Shown piece by piece: positions 51,730 to 62,491 of a DNA stretch of 64,000 nt. Each line of letters begins with the position of its first letter. Positions within the stretch are counted from its first letter, which is position 1. Source of the DNA: Pseudomonas sp. R-28-1W-6 (GTDB lineage: Bacteria > Pseudomonadota > Gammaproteobacteria > Pseudomonadales > Pseudomonadaceae); the NCBI RefSeq assembly GCF_009799925.1, contig NZ_WELK01000004.1, forward strand, positions 248,001-312,000, in the 5' to 3' direction. The position numbers and the translations under genes are program-made. The notes beneath the pieces were generated by a model that ran no database searches, was not told the origin of the DNA, and was given only the letters and a program-made list of their open reading frames with translations.

Positions 51730-53295
51730 TCAGCGGTTGAAGCGCTCCACCAGGGAGTACTGGTCCTGCGCGGTGGTGGTCAGCTCCTCGCTGAGGTTCG
51801 CCGTGTTCTGCGCTTCGCCGGCGGTCTGGTCGGCCAGCTGGGCAATGGTGGTGATGTTCTGGTTGATTTCGTCCGCCACGGCGCTCTGCTCCTCGGCGGC
51901 GGCGGCGATCTGGTTGGCCATGTCGGCGATATTCGCCACGGCCTCGCTGATGCCCAGCAGGGCCTGGTCGGCCTGCTGCACACGTTCGACGCCTTCGTCG
52001 GCCTGCTTGCGGCCGATCTCCATGGTCATCACCGCCTCTTCGGCGGTGCGCTGCAGCTTGGCGATCAGGGCGTGGATCTGCCCGGTGGATTCGGCGGTGC
52101 GCTGGGCCAGCGAACGCACCTCGTCGGCCACCACGGCAAAGCCGCGGCCCATCTCGCCGGCGCGGGCGGCTTCGATGGCGGCGTTGAGCGCCAGCAGGTT
52201 GGTCTGGTCGGCAATGCCCTTGATCACGTCGACCACGCCGCCGATCTCGTTGCTGTCCTGGGCCAGGCGCGACACGGTTTCGCCGGTTTCGCCCACCGAC
52301 AGCGACAGGCGCTGGATGGCGTCGCGGGTTTCCGCGGTGACATTGCGCCCTTCGCCGGTCAGGCGGTTGGCTTCCTGGGTGGCGATGGCGGTGCGCGCCA
52401 CATTGCTGGCGACCTCAAGCGTGGTTGCGGCCATCTCGTTGACCGCGGTGGCAACCTGTTCGGTTTCCACGCGCTGGCGCTCCAGGCCGGCGGAGCTGTT
52501 GTGGGCCAGCTGGTCGGCTTGGCGGGCCTGCTGGGTCAGGCGCTCGGCGGTATCCTGCAGGCGGGTCAGGCAGGTCTTCAGGCGGGCTTCCTGGCTGAGC
52601 ATGGCCATTTCCAGGCGCGCCTCGGCGCCATGGCTGTCGGTGTACATCTGGGCGATCAGCGGGTCCGAGGTGGTCTGCTCGGCCAGGCGCAGCAGGCGCT
52701 TGATCCCGCGGTTCTGCCAGGCCAGGCCGGTCAGGCCCAGCGGCACCGAGAACAGGGCGGCGAGCAGGAAGCCCCAGGTCGAGCCCATCCAGTGACCGAT
52801 CAGGAAACCGATCTGGCTGATCAGGATGAATGGCAGCCAGGCCTGCAGCAGCGGCAGCCAGCTGTCGCGGCTGGGGATCGCCGCTTTACCGGCGTTGATC
52901 CGTGCGTACAGGGCCTGGGCGCGGCTCACCTGCTCGGCGGTCGGCTTGATCCGTACCGATTCGTAGCCCACCACCTGGCCGCCCTCGAGCATCGGGGTCA
53001 CGTAGGCATTGACCCAGTAGTGGTCGCCGTTCTTGCTGCGGTTCTTGACGATGCCCATCCACGGGCGGCCCTTCTTCAGGGTGGTCCACATGTGCTCGAA
53101 CACCGCCGGCGGAACATCCGGGTGGCGCACCAGGTTGTGCGGCGCCCGGATCAGTTCGTCGCGCGTGAAACCGCTGATCTCGATGAAGGCCTGGTTGCAG
53201 TAGGTGATCTGACCTTTTGCATCGGTGGTGGAGATCAGGCGCTGCTGGGCAGGGAAGGTGCGCTCGCGCTGGGTGATGGGCTGGTTGTTTCGCAT
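51730..53295 (-). CDS. aer: Aerotaxis receptor Aer
   Basis: This is a 521-residue chemoreceptor with an N-terminal PAS domain (about 20-120, [19 protein letters not shown] ... [12 protein letters not shown]) that binds FAD in homologues, a hydrophobic anchor (about 150-200), and an MCP signalling domain with [17 protein letters not shown]-type tip ([21 protein letters not shown]). It has no periplasmic sensor domain, as expected for Aer. It lies near anr and the cbb3 genes as in P. aeruginosa. Confidence 0.94.
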   Translation of the reverse strand: MRNNQPITQRERTFPAQQRLISTTDAKGQITYCNQAFIEISGFTRDELIRAPHNLVRHPDVPPAVFEHMWTTLKKGRPWMGIVKNRSKNGDHYWVNAYVTPMLEGGQVVGYESVRIKPTAEQVSRAQALYARINAGKAAIPSRDSWLPLLQAWLPFILISQIGFLIGHWMGSTWGFLLAALFSVPLGLTGLAWQNRGIKRLLRLAEQTTSDPLIAQMYTDSHGAEARLEMAMLSQEARLKTCLTRLQDTAERLTQQARQADQLAHNSSAGLERQRVETEQVATAVNEMAATTLEVASNVARTAIATQEANRLTGEGRNVTAETRDAIQRLSLSVGETGETVSRLAQDSNEIGGVVDVIKGIADQTNLLALNAAIEAARAGEMGRGFAVVADEVRSLAQRTAESTGQIHALIAKLQRTAEEAVMTMEIGRKQADEGVERVQQADQALLGISEAVANIADMANQIAAAAEEQSAVADEINQNITTIAQLADQTAGEAQNTANLSEELTTTAQDQYSLVERFNR

Positions 53296-53981
53296 GCGTG
53301 TCGATTCTTCGGCGAGGGGCTTGTCAGAGTGGATCGGCCGTGAACTGTGAAAATTGAGCGGTCGATCCTAACGTTCGTAACCGATTGTAACCTGTCCGGA
53401 TAGATAAGAATAATTTGGCGCCAACTTTTTATTTGGGCTGGCTGTTTATATATGCAGTCAATGGAAAATAGCTGAAGTATTCGGTGGATATTAATGTCTC
53501 GTTCATCTGGCGTGGCTAATGGTGTCCTATATATCGCTGCTTTTGTCATTATATATGGCGTCAGAAAAATGGCATTAGCCTGTTTTCAATATGCTTTACG
53601 TCGCGCGTATTACCTTGCGTAATGCCTGTTTTTTAGGTGTTACTTTCTAATCCGCCTTCTGTATGATCCATTCCAGAGCGCTTGCATCATGTTGGTGCCA
53701 GAAAAATGGCATCTGTGAAGTGCTTCACGCGTTACTCTTGGTAACTAGGTTACTGTTTTAAAAAGGAATAACTTAACAACTGTCACACGAGGAACTTAGT
53801 GTCTTCGTGTGGCATTGGTTTTGCTCTGATCAAGTTGAACTTTCTCTGCCTCGGATAAGGCAGAAGTCGACTGGTTGGTGAAGGGACTCGAGGGTTTTGT
53901 CGTACCTGTAGTCGGTCTCGCGAGATAGGCGGATCAGCCGTGTGGCTGCCGCATCGATCAACGCAAGGAGGAGATCGCCAA
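53296..53981 (+). promoter_or_regulatory. Alginate operon control region
   Basis: This is an AT-rich non-coding region of 686 bases upstream of algD. It contains two direct copies of CAGAAAAATGGCAT (53562-53575 and 53699-53712, 137 bases apart); the second is part of the palindrome TGCCA-N6-TGGCA. GAACTT occurs at 53792-53797 and 53837-53842, the -35 type used by the sigma factor AlgU, though I cannot fit a convincing -10 at 16-17 bases. CACACGA / TCGTGTG flanks the first GAACTT. A leader hairpin CTGCCT / AGGCAG follows. The left 100 bases also serve aer. Confidence 0.65.
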
Positions 53982-55292
53982 ATGCGCATCAGCATTTTTG
54001 GGCTTGGCTATGTAGGAGCTGTGTGTGCCGGTTGCCTGTCGGCCCGGGGGCATCAGATCATTGGTGTGGATATTTCGGCGCTGAAGATCGACCTGATCAA
54101 CAGCGGTAAGGCGCCAATCGTCGAGCCGGGGCTCGAGGAGCTGCTGCAGCAGGGCATCAAGAGCGGCAAGCTGCGCGGTACGCTGGACATGCGCGAGGCG
54201 GTACTGGAGACGGATATCTCCTTCCTCGCCCCGCCGACGCCGAGCAAGCGCAATGGCGACCTGGATGTGTCCTACATCGAGGAAGTCTGCCAGCAGATCG
54301 GCCGGGTTCTCCCGGAAAAGAGCACTCGCCACACCGTGGTGGTACGCAGCACCGTGCTGCCAGGCACGCTGCGCAACGTGGTCATCCCGACCCTGGAGAA
54401 GTACTCGGGCCTCAAGGCCGGCGAGGACTTCGGCGTGGCGGTCAACCCGGAGTTCCTGCGCGAGAGCACCGCGATCAAGGACTACGACTTCCCGGCCATG
54501 ACCGTGATCGGCGAGCTGGACAAGACCTCGGGCGACCTGCTCGAAGCGATCTACAGCGAGCTGGACGCGCCGATCATCCGCAAGACCATCGAGGTCGCGG
54601 AGATGATCAAGTACACCTGCAACGTCTGGCACGCGGCCAAGATCACCTTCGCCAACGAGATCGGCAACATCTCCAAGGCGGTCGGCGTCGACGGTCGCGA
54701 GGTGATGGATGTGATCTGCCAGGACCACAAACTCAACCTGTCCAAGTACTACATGAAGCCCGGCTTCGCCTTCGGCGGCTCCTGCCTGCCCAAGGACGTG
54801 CGCGCCCTCAACTACCGCGCCACCCAGCTCGACATCGAGTCGCCGCTGATCAACTCGCTGATGCCGAGCAACGAAGCCCAGGTGCGCAACGCCTACAACC
54901 TGATCGCCAGCCAGGACAAGCGCAAGATCGCGCTGCTCGGCCTGAGCTTCAAGGCCGGCACCGACGACCTGCGCGAGAGTCCGCTGGTGGAACTGGCCGA
55001 GCAGCTGATCGGCAAGGGTTTCGACCTGAAGATCTTCGACCGCAACGTCGAATATGCCCGCGTCCACGGCGCCAACCGCGAATACATCGAGTCGAAGATT
55101 CCCCATGTCTCATCGCTGCTGCGCTCCGACCTGCAGCAGGTCGTGGCCGATGCCGACGTGATCGTGCTGGGCAACAGCGACGAACTGTTCGAGACCGTGG
55201 TGCAGAACCTGCCGGCGGGCAAGAAGCTGATCGATCTGGTCGGTTTCATGCGCCACTGCAGTGACGACGTCAAGGAAGGCCTCTGCTGGTAG
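53982..55292 (+). CDS. algD: GDP-mannose 6-dehydrogenase
   Basis: This 436-residue enzyme oxidises GDP-mannose to GDP-mannuronate, the committed step of alginate synthesis. The NAD-binding motif [13 protein letters not shown] is at residues 7-19. The catalytic Cys is in [17 protein letters not shown]. Length matches AlgD exactly. The ATG has AAGGAGGAG upstream. It is the first gene of the alginate operon behind a long regulatory region. Confidence 0.97.
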   Translation: MRISIFGLGYVGAVCAGCLSARGHQIIGVDISALKIDLINSGKAPIVEPGLEELLQQGIKSGKLRGTLDMREAVLETDISFLAPPTPSKRNGDLDVSYIEEVCQQIGRVLPEKSTRHTVVVRSTVLPGTLRNVVIPTLEKYSGLKAGEDFGVAVNPEFLRESTAIKDYDFPAMTVIGELDKTSGDLLEAIYSELDAPIIRKTIEVAEMIKYTCNVWHAAKITFANEIGNISKAVGVDGREVMDVICQDHKLNLSKYYMKPGFAFGGSCLPKDVRALNYRATQLDIESPLINSLMPSNEAQVRNAYNLIASQDKRKIALLGLSFKAGTDDLRESPLVELAEQLIGKGFDLKIFDRNVEYARVHGANREYIESKIPHVSSLLRSDLQQVVADADVIVLGNSDELFETVVQNLPAGKKLIDLVGFMRHCSDDVKEGLCW

Positions 55293-55383
55293 CGACTGCT
55301 GCAGCGTTGAACATGCACAGGGCGTTACAACAAGAATAAGAACGCCCCCGTTGCAGAGTCGAAACTCAAACGGGGTTGGTTAC

Positions 55384-56865
55384 ATGGAAGATACTCGGGG
55401 GCGCCTGCGCAATGCCGCGGGTTGGCTGTTCTATCTCAGCGCGTTGGGTGGCATGGCGTTACTGCTGCCGCACAGCGTGTTCGATCCGCAATCCACCGAT
55501 TTCCTCCTGCTGCTGGGTGCAGTGGGGATTTGGCGCTATTCGGTGGGCATCACCCACTATGTGCGCGGGATGATTTTTCTCTACCTGATGTTCCCCTACT
55601 ACCGGCGCAAGGCGCGCAAGCAGGGGGCGGATGCCGATCCGTCGCACGTGTTCCTGATGGTCACCAGCTTCCGCATCGATGCCTTGACCACCGCCGAGGT
55701 CTATCGCTCGGTGATCGAGGAAGCGATCAACTGCGACTACCCGTGCACGGTGGTCTGCTCGATCGTCGAGCTGTCCGATGAACTGCTGGTCAAGAACCTG
55801 TGGCATCGCCTGAATCCGCCAGAGCGGGTCAAGCTGACCTTCGTGCGGATTCCCGGCACCGGCAAGCGCGACGGCCTGGCCCAGGGCTTCCGCGCCATCT
55901 CGCGGGCGCAGCCGGACGACCGGGCCGTAGTGGCCGTGGTCGATGGCGACACCGTGCTGAGTGCCGGCGTGGTGCGCAAGACCGTGCCGTACTTCGGCCT
56001 GTTCGAAAACCTGGGTGGCCTGACCACCAACGAGTTCTGCGAAGTGCGCGGCGGCTACATCATGCACGAGTGGCACAAGCTGCGCTTCGCCCAGCGCCAC
56101 ATCAACATGTGCTCGATGGCCCTGTCCAAGCGCGTGCTGACCCTGACCGGGCGCATGTCGGTGTTCCGCGCCGAGGTGGTGACCAGCCCCGGCTTCATCG
56201 CCGACGTGGAAAACGACCACCTGCAGCACTGGCGTCTTGGCCGCTTCAAGTTCCTCACCGGCGACGACAAGTCCAGTTGGTACAGCCTGATGCGTTTGGG
56301 CTACGACACCTTCTACGTGCCGGATGCGACGATCAATACGGTCGAGCACCCGCCGGAGAAGAGCTTCATCAAGGCCAGTCGCAAGCTGATGTTCCGCTGG
56401 TACGGCAACAACCTGCGGCAGAACTCGCGCGCCCTCGGCCTGGGTCCGTCGCGCCTGGGCTGGTTCACCAGCCTGGTGCTGCTGGATCAGCGCATCTCGA
56501 TGTGGACCAGCCTGCTGGGGCCGAGCGTGGCGATCATCGCCAGCATCAAGTACGGCTTCGCCTACCTGCTCATCTACCTGCTGTGGATCGGCCTGACGCG
56601 GCTGGTGCTTACCCTGCTGTTGCTGGCCTCCGGGCATGAGATCGGGCCGGCCTACCCGTTGATCCTCTATTACAACCAGATCGTCGGGGCCCTGGTGAAG
56701 GTGTACGTGTTTTTCCGCCTCGACCAGCAGTCCTGGACCCGCCAGAAGACCAAGCTCAATCGCGACCTGGCCAGCTTCCAGCGCTGGTTCAACACCTGGT
56801 CGTCGCGGGCCATGACCTTTTCGGCGGGCAGTATTTTCGTCGCTGCCTTGATGTGGGTGGTGTAA
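55384..56865 (+). CDS. alg8: Alginate polymerase Alg8
   Basis: This is a 493-residue family 2 glycosyltransferase in the inner membrane. It has two N-terminal helices, a cytoplasmic GT domain with VVDGDT, ENDHLQ and HWRLGRF motifs (the QxxRW-type region), and C-terminal helices (about 385-450). With Alg44 it polymerises mannuronate. The start [14 protein letters not shown] is chosen over an upstream frame lacking a ribosome site. Confidence 0.96.
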   Translation: MEDTRGRLRNAAGWLFYLSALGGMALLLPHSVFDPQSTDFLLLLGAVGIWRYSVGITHYVRGMIFLYLMFPYYRRKARKQGADADPSHVFLMVTSFRIDALTTAEVYRSVIEEAINCDYPCTVVCSIVELSDELLVKNLWHRLNPPERVKLTFVRIPGTGKRDGLAQGFRAISRAQPDDRAVVAVVDGDTVLSAGVVRKTVPYFGLFENLGGLTTNEFCEVRGGYIMHEWHKLRFAQRHINMCSMALSKRVLTLTGRMSVFRAEVVTSPGFIADVENDHLQHWRLGRFKFLTGDDKSSWYSLMRLGYDTFYVPDATINTVEHPPEKSFIKASRKLMFRWYGNNLRQNSRALGLGPSRLGWFTSLVLLDQRISMWTSLLGPSVAIIASIKYGFAYLLIYLLWIGLTRLVLTLLLLASGHEIGPAYPLILYYNQIVGALVKVYVFFRLDQQSWTRQKTKLNRDLASFQRWFNTWSSRAMTFSAGSIFVAALMWVV

Positions 56866-56931
56866 GCGGCAACGGATGGCCGAAGGCCACTTGATGCCCG
56901 AGTTAACTCATTAATTTAAAAGGGAAAAGCC

Positions 56932-58098
56932 ATGAGTGCAGTGATGAGTCCAAGCAGCAACAGCAATGTTGTCCACGAGTCGGAGGCCCAGCGCCAGTAC
57001 GCGCGTCTGAAGCTGCCGGCGAAGATCGTCTACCGCAGCCCGCAGGGCCAGGATCTGGAAGCACCGCTGCTGGATCTGTCGGCTGGTGGTTTCAGCTTCG
57101 AGCCCAATTCCGGGCTGATCAGCGAAGGCCAGCACCTGCGCGGCAAGCTGATGTTCGAGATCGAAGGCATCGGTTTCGCCATGGACGTGGAGTTCCAGGT
57201 GCGCTCGCTGCAGGGCGGCAAGCGCGTCGGTTGCGAGTTCCACAACCTCAAGCCGCGCGAAATCTCCGCGCTGCGCTACCTGATCAGCGGCTTCCTCAGC
57301 GGCGAGCTGGTCACCGTCGGCGACCTGATCAGCACCCTGCAGCGCGAGAACTTCACCAAGGCGCGCAACAACAAGGCCGACGGCCCGGTCAGCCCGCTGG
57401 CGCGCCTGCGCGCCCTGGGCCTGAGCCTGGCGATCTTCCTGGTCGGGGTCAGCGCCTGCAGCTACGTGCTCTATCAGCTGTACGACATCTACTTCGTCAC
57501 CCATGCCGACTCGGCCCAGGTCATGGTGCCCGGGCAGCAGGTGGCCATGCCGCGCGAAGGGTCGGTACAGAGCCTGGTCAAGGTCGGCGACACGGTGGCC
57601 AAGGGCGCGCCGGTGGCGACCTTCTCCGCGACCATGCTGGATGCCCTGAAGGGCGCGCTGCCGGAGGCGGAGATGACCCCGGACAACCTCGAGCGCCTGT
57701 TCAGCAAGAGCTTCCAGGGCACCCTGACCAGCCCCTGCGACTGCCGCGTGGTGGCGCAGCTGGTCGGCGACGGGCAGATGGCGGTCAAGGGCACGGCCGT
57801 GTTCACCCTGGCCCCGGCCGACAGCGTGGCGACCGTCGAGGCGCGCTTCCCTTACCGGGCCTTCGATGAGCTGCAGCCGGGCACCCAGGTCAGCTTCCTG
57901 GTGGGCGGCGAGACCGAGCCGCGCAGCGGCGTGATCAGCAGCATGGCGCTGCAGGACGGCGGCCTGGCCTCGGACATCCGCGTGATGATCGAGCCGGCAC
58001 TGCCGCTGGCCAGCGAACTGGCCAAGCGCCCGGTGGACGTACGCATCCAGCCGCTGGGCGGGCTGTGGTCGAGCAACAGCCTGGCTGCCGGCAAATGA
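56932..58098 (+). CDS. alg44: Alginate co-polymerase Alg44 with PilZ domain
   Basis: This is a 388-residue protein with an N-terminal PilZ domain (RQYARLKLPAKI gives the RxxxR motif; DLSAGGFSF the D/NxSxxG motif) that binds cyclic di-GMP, one membrane helix (LSLAIFLVGVSACSYVLYQLY, about 163-183) and a periplasmic membrane-fusion-like domain. Cyclic di-GMP binding activates alginate polymerisation. Its stop overlaps the algK start. Confidence 0.96.
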   Translation: MSAVMSPSSNSNVVHESEAQRQYARLKLPAKIVYRSPQGQDLEAPLLDLSAGGFSFEPNSGLISEGQHLRGKLMFEIEGIGFAMDVEFQVRSLQGGKRVGCEFHNLKPREISALRYLISGFLSGELVTVGDLISTLQRENFTKARNNKADGPVSPLARLRALGLSLAIFLVGVSACSYVLYQLYDIYFVTHADSAQVMVPGQQVAMPREGSVQSLVKVGDTVAKGAPVATFSATMLDALKGALPEAEMTPDNLERLFSKSFQGTLTSPCDCRVVAQLVGDGQMAVKGTAVFTLAPADSVATVEARFPYRAFDELQPGTQVSFLVGGETEPRSGVISSMALQDGGLASDIRVMIEPALPLASELAKRPVDVRIQPLGGLWSSNSLAAGK

Positions 58099-59471
58099 AA
58101 AGGCTCAGCCTGGCACTCGGGACCCTAGGCCTCGGCCTGCTGTCGGGCTGCGTGAGCCTGCCCGACCTGCAACTGGCCAAGCAGGCGAAAAACGCCGGCG
58201 ATCTGGCGACCGCGCAGGCCAACTTCCAGGCGCTGGCGGCGCAGGGCTATGTCGACGCGGAAATCGGCCTGGCCGACATCCTCGTGCGCAGCGCCTCGGT
58301 GGCGCAGCAGGAGCAGGGCGCAGCGCTCTATCGCGGCGCTTTGGGGCGCTCGCCCCTGGCGCCGGTGCGCCTCGGCAAGTGGCTGGCCAGCCAGCCGCAG
58401 TTGAGCGTGGAGCAACGCCAGGAGGCCGAGCGCCTGCTGCGCCAGGGTCTGCAGGAGGGCGACCGCAGCGCACTGTTGCCACTGGTGCAGGTGCAGCTGC
58501 TCGACCCGCAGAAGGTCGGCAGCGGCGAGATCGACCGTGAGCTGGCGCACTGGCAGGCCCAGGGGCTGGGCGAGGCGCAGCTCGGCATGATCCAGCTGTA
58601 CCGCGTGCGCGGCGACTATGCGCAGCACCAGATGCAGATCCGGCAAACCTGCGAGGCCTGGCTGGCCCAGGTCAGCGAGTGCTACCCCGAGTTGGCGGCG
58701 ATCTACCAGCAGCAGACCGATAGCGCGGCCCTGGAAGCCCTGCTGGTGCGCCTGCGCGAGGACTATCAGGCCGGCACGGTGGTGCCCGACCGCCTGCAGG
58801 CGGTGGCCAAGGTGCTCGCCGACCCGGCCAACGGCGAGCCGGCTCCACAGACCGCCAAGGAGCTGTTCGAGCTGATCGCTCCCGTCCATGCCGACGCCTG
58901 GGTCAGCCTGGCGGAGCTGACGCAGAGCTACCCGGACCTGGGGGGCGCCAGCGAAATCCAGGCCTACCTGGAGCAGGGCGTGGCGGCGGGTTCCTCGCGC
59001 GCGGCCATGACCCTGGGGCAGCACTACATGAAGGGCCAGATCCTCCCGGGCGATCCCCTGGCCGCCGAAAAATACCTGCTGCAGGCCTTGCCGTACGAGC
59101 CCAAGGCGCACTTCTTCCTCGGCAAGATCTACAGCGAAGGGCAGCTGGGCGACATCGACCCGGACAAGGCCCTGGAGCACCTGCTGATCGCCGCCCGCAG
59201 CGGCAACGCCAGTGCCGACGTGGCCCTGGCCCAGCTGTTCGGCGCCGGCAAGGGCATCCGCATCAATGCGGTGTACGCCTACACCTTCGCCACCCTGGCC
59301 AAGCAGCAGGGCGCGCCCCAGGGCCAGGCGCTACTGGAACGCCTGGCGCCGCGCCTGCAAGCGCAGGACTACCCGCAGGTGGAAAGCCTGCTGGCCCGCG
59401 AGCTGCGTGCCCGCGGCGGCGAGCAGCTGAGCATCCGCAATTCGACCCATCCAATGCAGGGAATGCTATGA
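58095..59471 (+). CDS. algK: Alginate export lipoprotein AlgK
   Basis: This is a 458-residue outer-membrane lipoprotein with lipobox LLSGC and a series of Sel1/TPR-like helical repeats (for example RAAMTLGQHYMKGQILPGDPLAAEKYL). AlgK helps assemble the AlgE porin. Its ATG overlaps the alg44 stop (ATGA) and its own stop overlaps the algE start. Confidence 0.95.
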   Translation: MKRLSLALGTLGLGLLSGCVSLPDLQLAKQAKNAGDLATAQANFQALAAQGYVDAEIGLADILVRSASVAQQEQGAALYRGALGRSPLAPVRLGKWLASQPQLSVEQRQEAERLLRQGLQEGDRSALLPLVQVQLLDPQKVGSGEIDRELAHWQAQGLGEAQLGMIQLYRVRGDYAQHQMQIRQTCEAWLAQVSECYPELAAIYQQQTDSAALEALLVRLREDYQAGTVVPDRLQAVAKVLADPANGEPAPQTAKELFELIAPVHADAWVSLAELTQSYPDLGGASEIQAYLEQGVAAGSSRAAMTLGQHYMKGQILPGDPLAAEKYLLQALPYEPKAHFFLGKIYSEGQLGDIDPDKALEHLLIAARSGNASADVALAQLFGAGKGIRINAVYAYTFATLAKQQGAPQGQALLERLAPRLQAQDYPQVESLLARELRARGGEQLSIRNSTHPMQGML

Positions 59472-60901
59472 CTTCGACCAACCGTTGCGCCGCCGTTTTC
59501 GCGTGCACGGCCGGCCTGCTCGGCAGCCCGCTCCTGTGGGCGGCCGAGGCGCAGCCCGGGCTGTCCTACGGGGCCAATCTGAAGATCACCGCGCAGTCGC
59601 TCGACGACCGCGACCTGGGTACCCGTGATGGCGGCGACTTCAATGGCGTCGGCCTGAGCGTGCGGCCCTGGGTCTACGGCCTGCGCGGCGACTGGAGCGC
59701 CTACCTGATGGCGGAGGCCTTCGTCGCCAGCGATGTGATCGAATCCGATACCAGCGAGTCCGACACCATCGACTCCACCGATGCGCGCGAGCGCGACGAC
59801 AACTTCCTCGCCCTGCACGAGTTTTGGGTCGACTACGGCGGCCTGACCGCCTATCCCGGCGAGTCCCTGCGCCTGGGCCGGCAGAAGATCCGCAGCGTCG
59901 ACGGCCTGTGGTGGGACAGCAATATCGAGGCGCTGCGCTGGAACTTCGATACCACGCTGCTCAACGCCCATGTCGGCATCGCCGAGCGCTTCAGTGACTA
60001 CCGTACCGACCTCGACGACCTGGCGCCGCAGGACGAGGATCGCCTGCACCTGCTGGGCGATCTCTCCACCCAGTGGCGGCCGGGGCACTGGGCCGGGCTC
60101 AAGTTCCACCACAGCGACGATAACGGCAGCCTGCCGAACCCGGGCGAAGAGGTGGACCAGCTGAGCAAGACCTACAGCGGCCAGCTGACCTGGCTGGGCA
60201 TCGAGGCCAATGGCGACTTCTACAACTACCGCAGCAGCCTGCCGCTGAGCTACATGGCCAGCCTGACCTGGCTGACCGGCGACGCCGACGTGCTCAGCAC
60301 GCGCACCGTCGACGGCGTACGCCGGGCCGCCGGCGAGAGCAACCAGGATGTCGATGCCTGGGCCCTGGATCTCGGCCTGCGCTGGAACATCGATGAGCAC
60401 TGGCGGCTCGGCGCCACCTATTCGCGCGCCAGTGGCGGCGGCGATGGCGACGACTCCGAGCAGTTCGTGCAGACCGATCTGCAGAGCAACCGCGCCAACT
60501 TCACCGGCACCAACTCCACCGTCAACCGCTTCGGCGAGGCCTATCGCGGCGAGCTGAACAACCTGCAGGCGGCCAGCTTGTTTGGCGCCTGGCAGCTGAA
60601 CAAGGACTACGACGCCAGCCTGGTCTATCACCGCTTCTGGCGGGTGGATGACCAGGCCGACAGCGCCAGCGGCCTGCAGGCGGCGCTGGAGCCGGGGGAG
60701 AAGGACCTGGGCCAGGAAGTCGATCTGGTGCTGACCCGTTACTTCAACGAGGGGCAGATGCCCGCCGAACTGGGCTGGCTGGGCGCGAAGTCGGCGCTGG
60801 TGCGTTTTCGCGGCGGTTTGTTCCTGCCGGGCGACGCCTTTTCCCGCGACAGCGATTCGAACATGCACCGCGCCGTTGTCGACGTGGTCTGGCGTTACTG
60901 A
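59468..60901 (+). CDS. algE: Alginate outer-membrane porin AlgE
   Basis: This 477-residue protein begins with a signal peptide ending WAAEA and continues as a β-barrel rich in aromatic alternation (LSYGANLKITAQSLDDRDLGTRDGGDF; DVVWRY at the C-terminus with a terminal aromatic). AlgE secretes alginate. It is coupled to algK by a four-base overlap. Confidence 0.95.
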   Translation: MTSTNRCAAVFACTAGLLGSPLLWAAEAQPGLSYGANLKITAQSLDDRDLGTRDGGDFNGVGLSVRPWVYGLRGDWSAYLMAEAFVASDVIESDTSESDTIDSTDARERDDNFLALHEFWVDYGGLTAYPGESLRLGRQKIRSVDGLWWDSNIEALRWNFDTTLLNAHVGIAERFSDYRTDLDDLAPQDEDRLHLLGDLSTQWRPGHWAGLKFHHSDDNGSLPNPGEEVDQLSKTYSGQLTWLGIEANGDFYNYRSSLPLSYMASLTWLTGDADVLSTRTVDGVRRAAGESNQDVDAWALDLGLRWNIDEHWRLGATYSRASGGGDGDDSEQFVQTDLQSNRANFTGTNSTVNRFGEAYRGELNNLQAASLFGAWQLNKDYDASLVYHRFWRVDDQADSASGLQAALEPGEKDLGQEVDLVLTRYFNEGQMPAELGWLGAKSALVRFRGGLFLPGDAFSRDSDSNMHRAVVDVVWRY

Positions 60902-60933
60902 GGTGGCCTGAAGTGAACATGGAGACTGGCAAG

Positions 60934-62481
60934 ATGGATTCACCTACAGCGTTCAGGCAACTGCTGCGCCATGGCCTGCTGCTGGCGGGCGGGCTGGCTT
61001 TGGCCGTGGCTGCCGAGGCCGCCGAGGTCAAGCGCCAGGCCTATCGGGTGTCGAGCATTCCGGTCGAGTCGCTGCAGCGCGAGGCGCCCCGGCTGCCCGA
61101 CCTGAGCGGCTACACCGCCGAGGCGGTATACGCCAAGGTCCAGGCCAAGCCCGCCGGGCGCGTGGTGGTGCGCGGCATGATCGAGCAGAACCCGCTGGTG
61201 GAGTTCACCGGTGGCGACGAGCGCCTGCGCGAGTGGGTCAAGCGCCAGGGCGAGATGCCGCAGGTGGTGTTCATCGAGGGCGGCTACGTGACCCCGGCGG
61301 ACCTGGCGCGCAGCCTGCCGCAGAAGTATTTCCGCGAGACCGAGCCGGGCGTGTACCTGGCCCGCCTGCCGATCGTGGTCAGCCAGGGCGCGACCCTGCA
61401 CATCGGCAAGGAGACCAGGGATTTCCGCCTGTCCAGCGAACGCGGCGCGTTCCTGATCAACGACGGCAAGCTGTTCATCACCGACAGCCGCCTGACCGCC
61501 TGGCGCGAGGCCGAGAACCAGCAGGACTGGTTCCGCAAGAAGGGCAAGTTCCGCCCGTTCCTCAACTCCTGGGGCGGCACCGAGACCTACATCGTCAACA
61601 GCGTGGTTTCCAGCCTCGGCTACACCGCGAGCAAGTCCTATGGCGTGTCGATCTCGCAGTACAGCCCGGCGATGCACCCGATCATGCAGCGCGGTCATCC
61701 CACCGGCTGGCTGCTCAACTCGATGTTCGACGACATGTGGTACGGCTTCTACTGCTACGAGGCCTTCGACGTGGTGCTGCGCGGCAACACCTACCGCAAC
61801 AACCTGGTCTACGGCATCGACCCCCATGACCGCTCGCGACGCCTGATCATTGCCGAGAACACCGCCTACGGCACGGTGCAGAAGCACGGCATCATCATTT
61901 CGCGCGAGGTCAACGACAGCTGGATCTTCAACAACCGCTCCTACGAGAACCACCTGTCCGGCATCGTCATCGACCGCACCAGCGTCAACAACGTGATCGC
62001 CTACAACGAGATTTACCGCAACCAGTCCGACGGCATCACCATCTACGAGAGCGGCCAGAACCTGCTGTGGGGCAACAAGGCCTTCAACAACGGCCGGCAC
62101 GGCATCCGGGTGCGCAACAGCGCCGAGGTCGAGCTGTACGAGAACCTGGCGGTGGCCAACGGCCTGCTCGGCATCTACGGCCACGTCAAGGACCTCAACG
62201 GTACCGACCGCGACCTGGCGCTGGACCCCTTCGACATGAACCTGTCGATGACCGTGGTCGGCGGGCGCCTGGTGGGCAACCAGACGGGCGCCATCTCGGT
62301 GGTGGCACCGCAGAGCGTGAAGCTCTACCAGCTGGACATGCTGATGCCGAGCAAACCCACAGGTATCGGCATGTTCGGCGCGCTGGCCGACGACAAGAAC
62401 CAGATTCTCGACCTGCTCGTGCGGCAGAAGAAAGCCGTGCTGGTCCTGCCGCTGGACCAACTGGCGCAATTGCAGAAGTGA
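60934..62481 (+). CDS. algG: Alginate C5-epimerase AlgG
   Basis: This protein of about 515 residues converts mannuronate to guluronate in the periplasm. A signal peptide precedes a right-handed β-helix; the catalytic DPHD motif is in YGIDPHDRSRR. Starts at 60913 (GTG), 60919 and 60934 (ATG) are all in frame; I prefer the last because GGAG precedes it and it gives a cleaner signal peptide. Length is normal for AlgG. Confidence 0.95.
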   Translation: MDSPTAFRQLLRHGLLLAGGLALAVAAEAAEVKRQAYRVSSIPVESLQREAPRLPDLSGYTAEAVYAKVQAKPAGRVVVRGMIEQNPLVEFTGGDERLREWVKRQGEMPQVVFIEGGYVTPADLARSLPQKYFRETEPGVYLARLPIVVSQGATLHIGKETRDFRLSSERGAFLINDGKLFITDSRLTAWREAENQQDWFRKKGKFRPFLNSWGGTETYIVNSVVSSLGYTASKSYGVSISQYSPAMHPIMQRGHPTGWLLNSMFDDMWYGFYCYEAFDVVLRGNTYRNNLVYGIDPHDRSRRLIIAENTAYGTVQKHGIIISREVNDSWIFNNRSYENHLSGIVIDRTSVNNVIAYNEIYRNQSDGITIYESGQNLLWGNKAFNNGRHGIRVRNSAEVELYENLAVANGLLGIYGHVKDLNGTDRDLALDPFDMNLSMTVVGGRLVGNQTGAISVVAPQSVKLYQLDMLMPSKPTGIGMFGALADDKNQILDLLVRQKKAVLVLPLDQLAQLQK

Positions 62482-62491
62482 GGAGCGAGCG

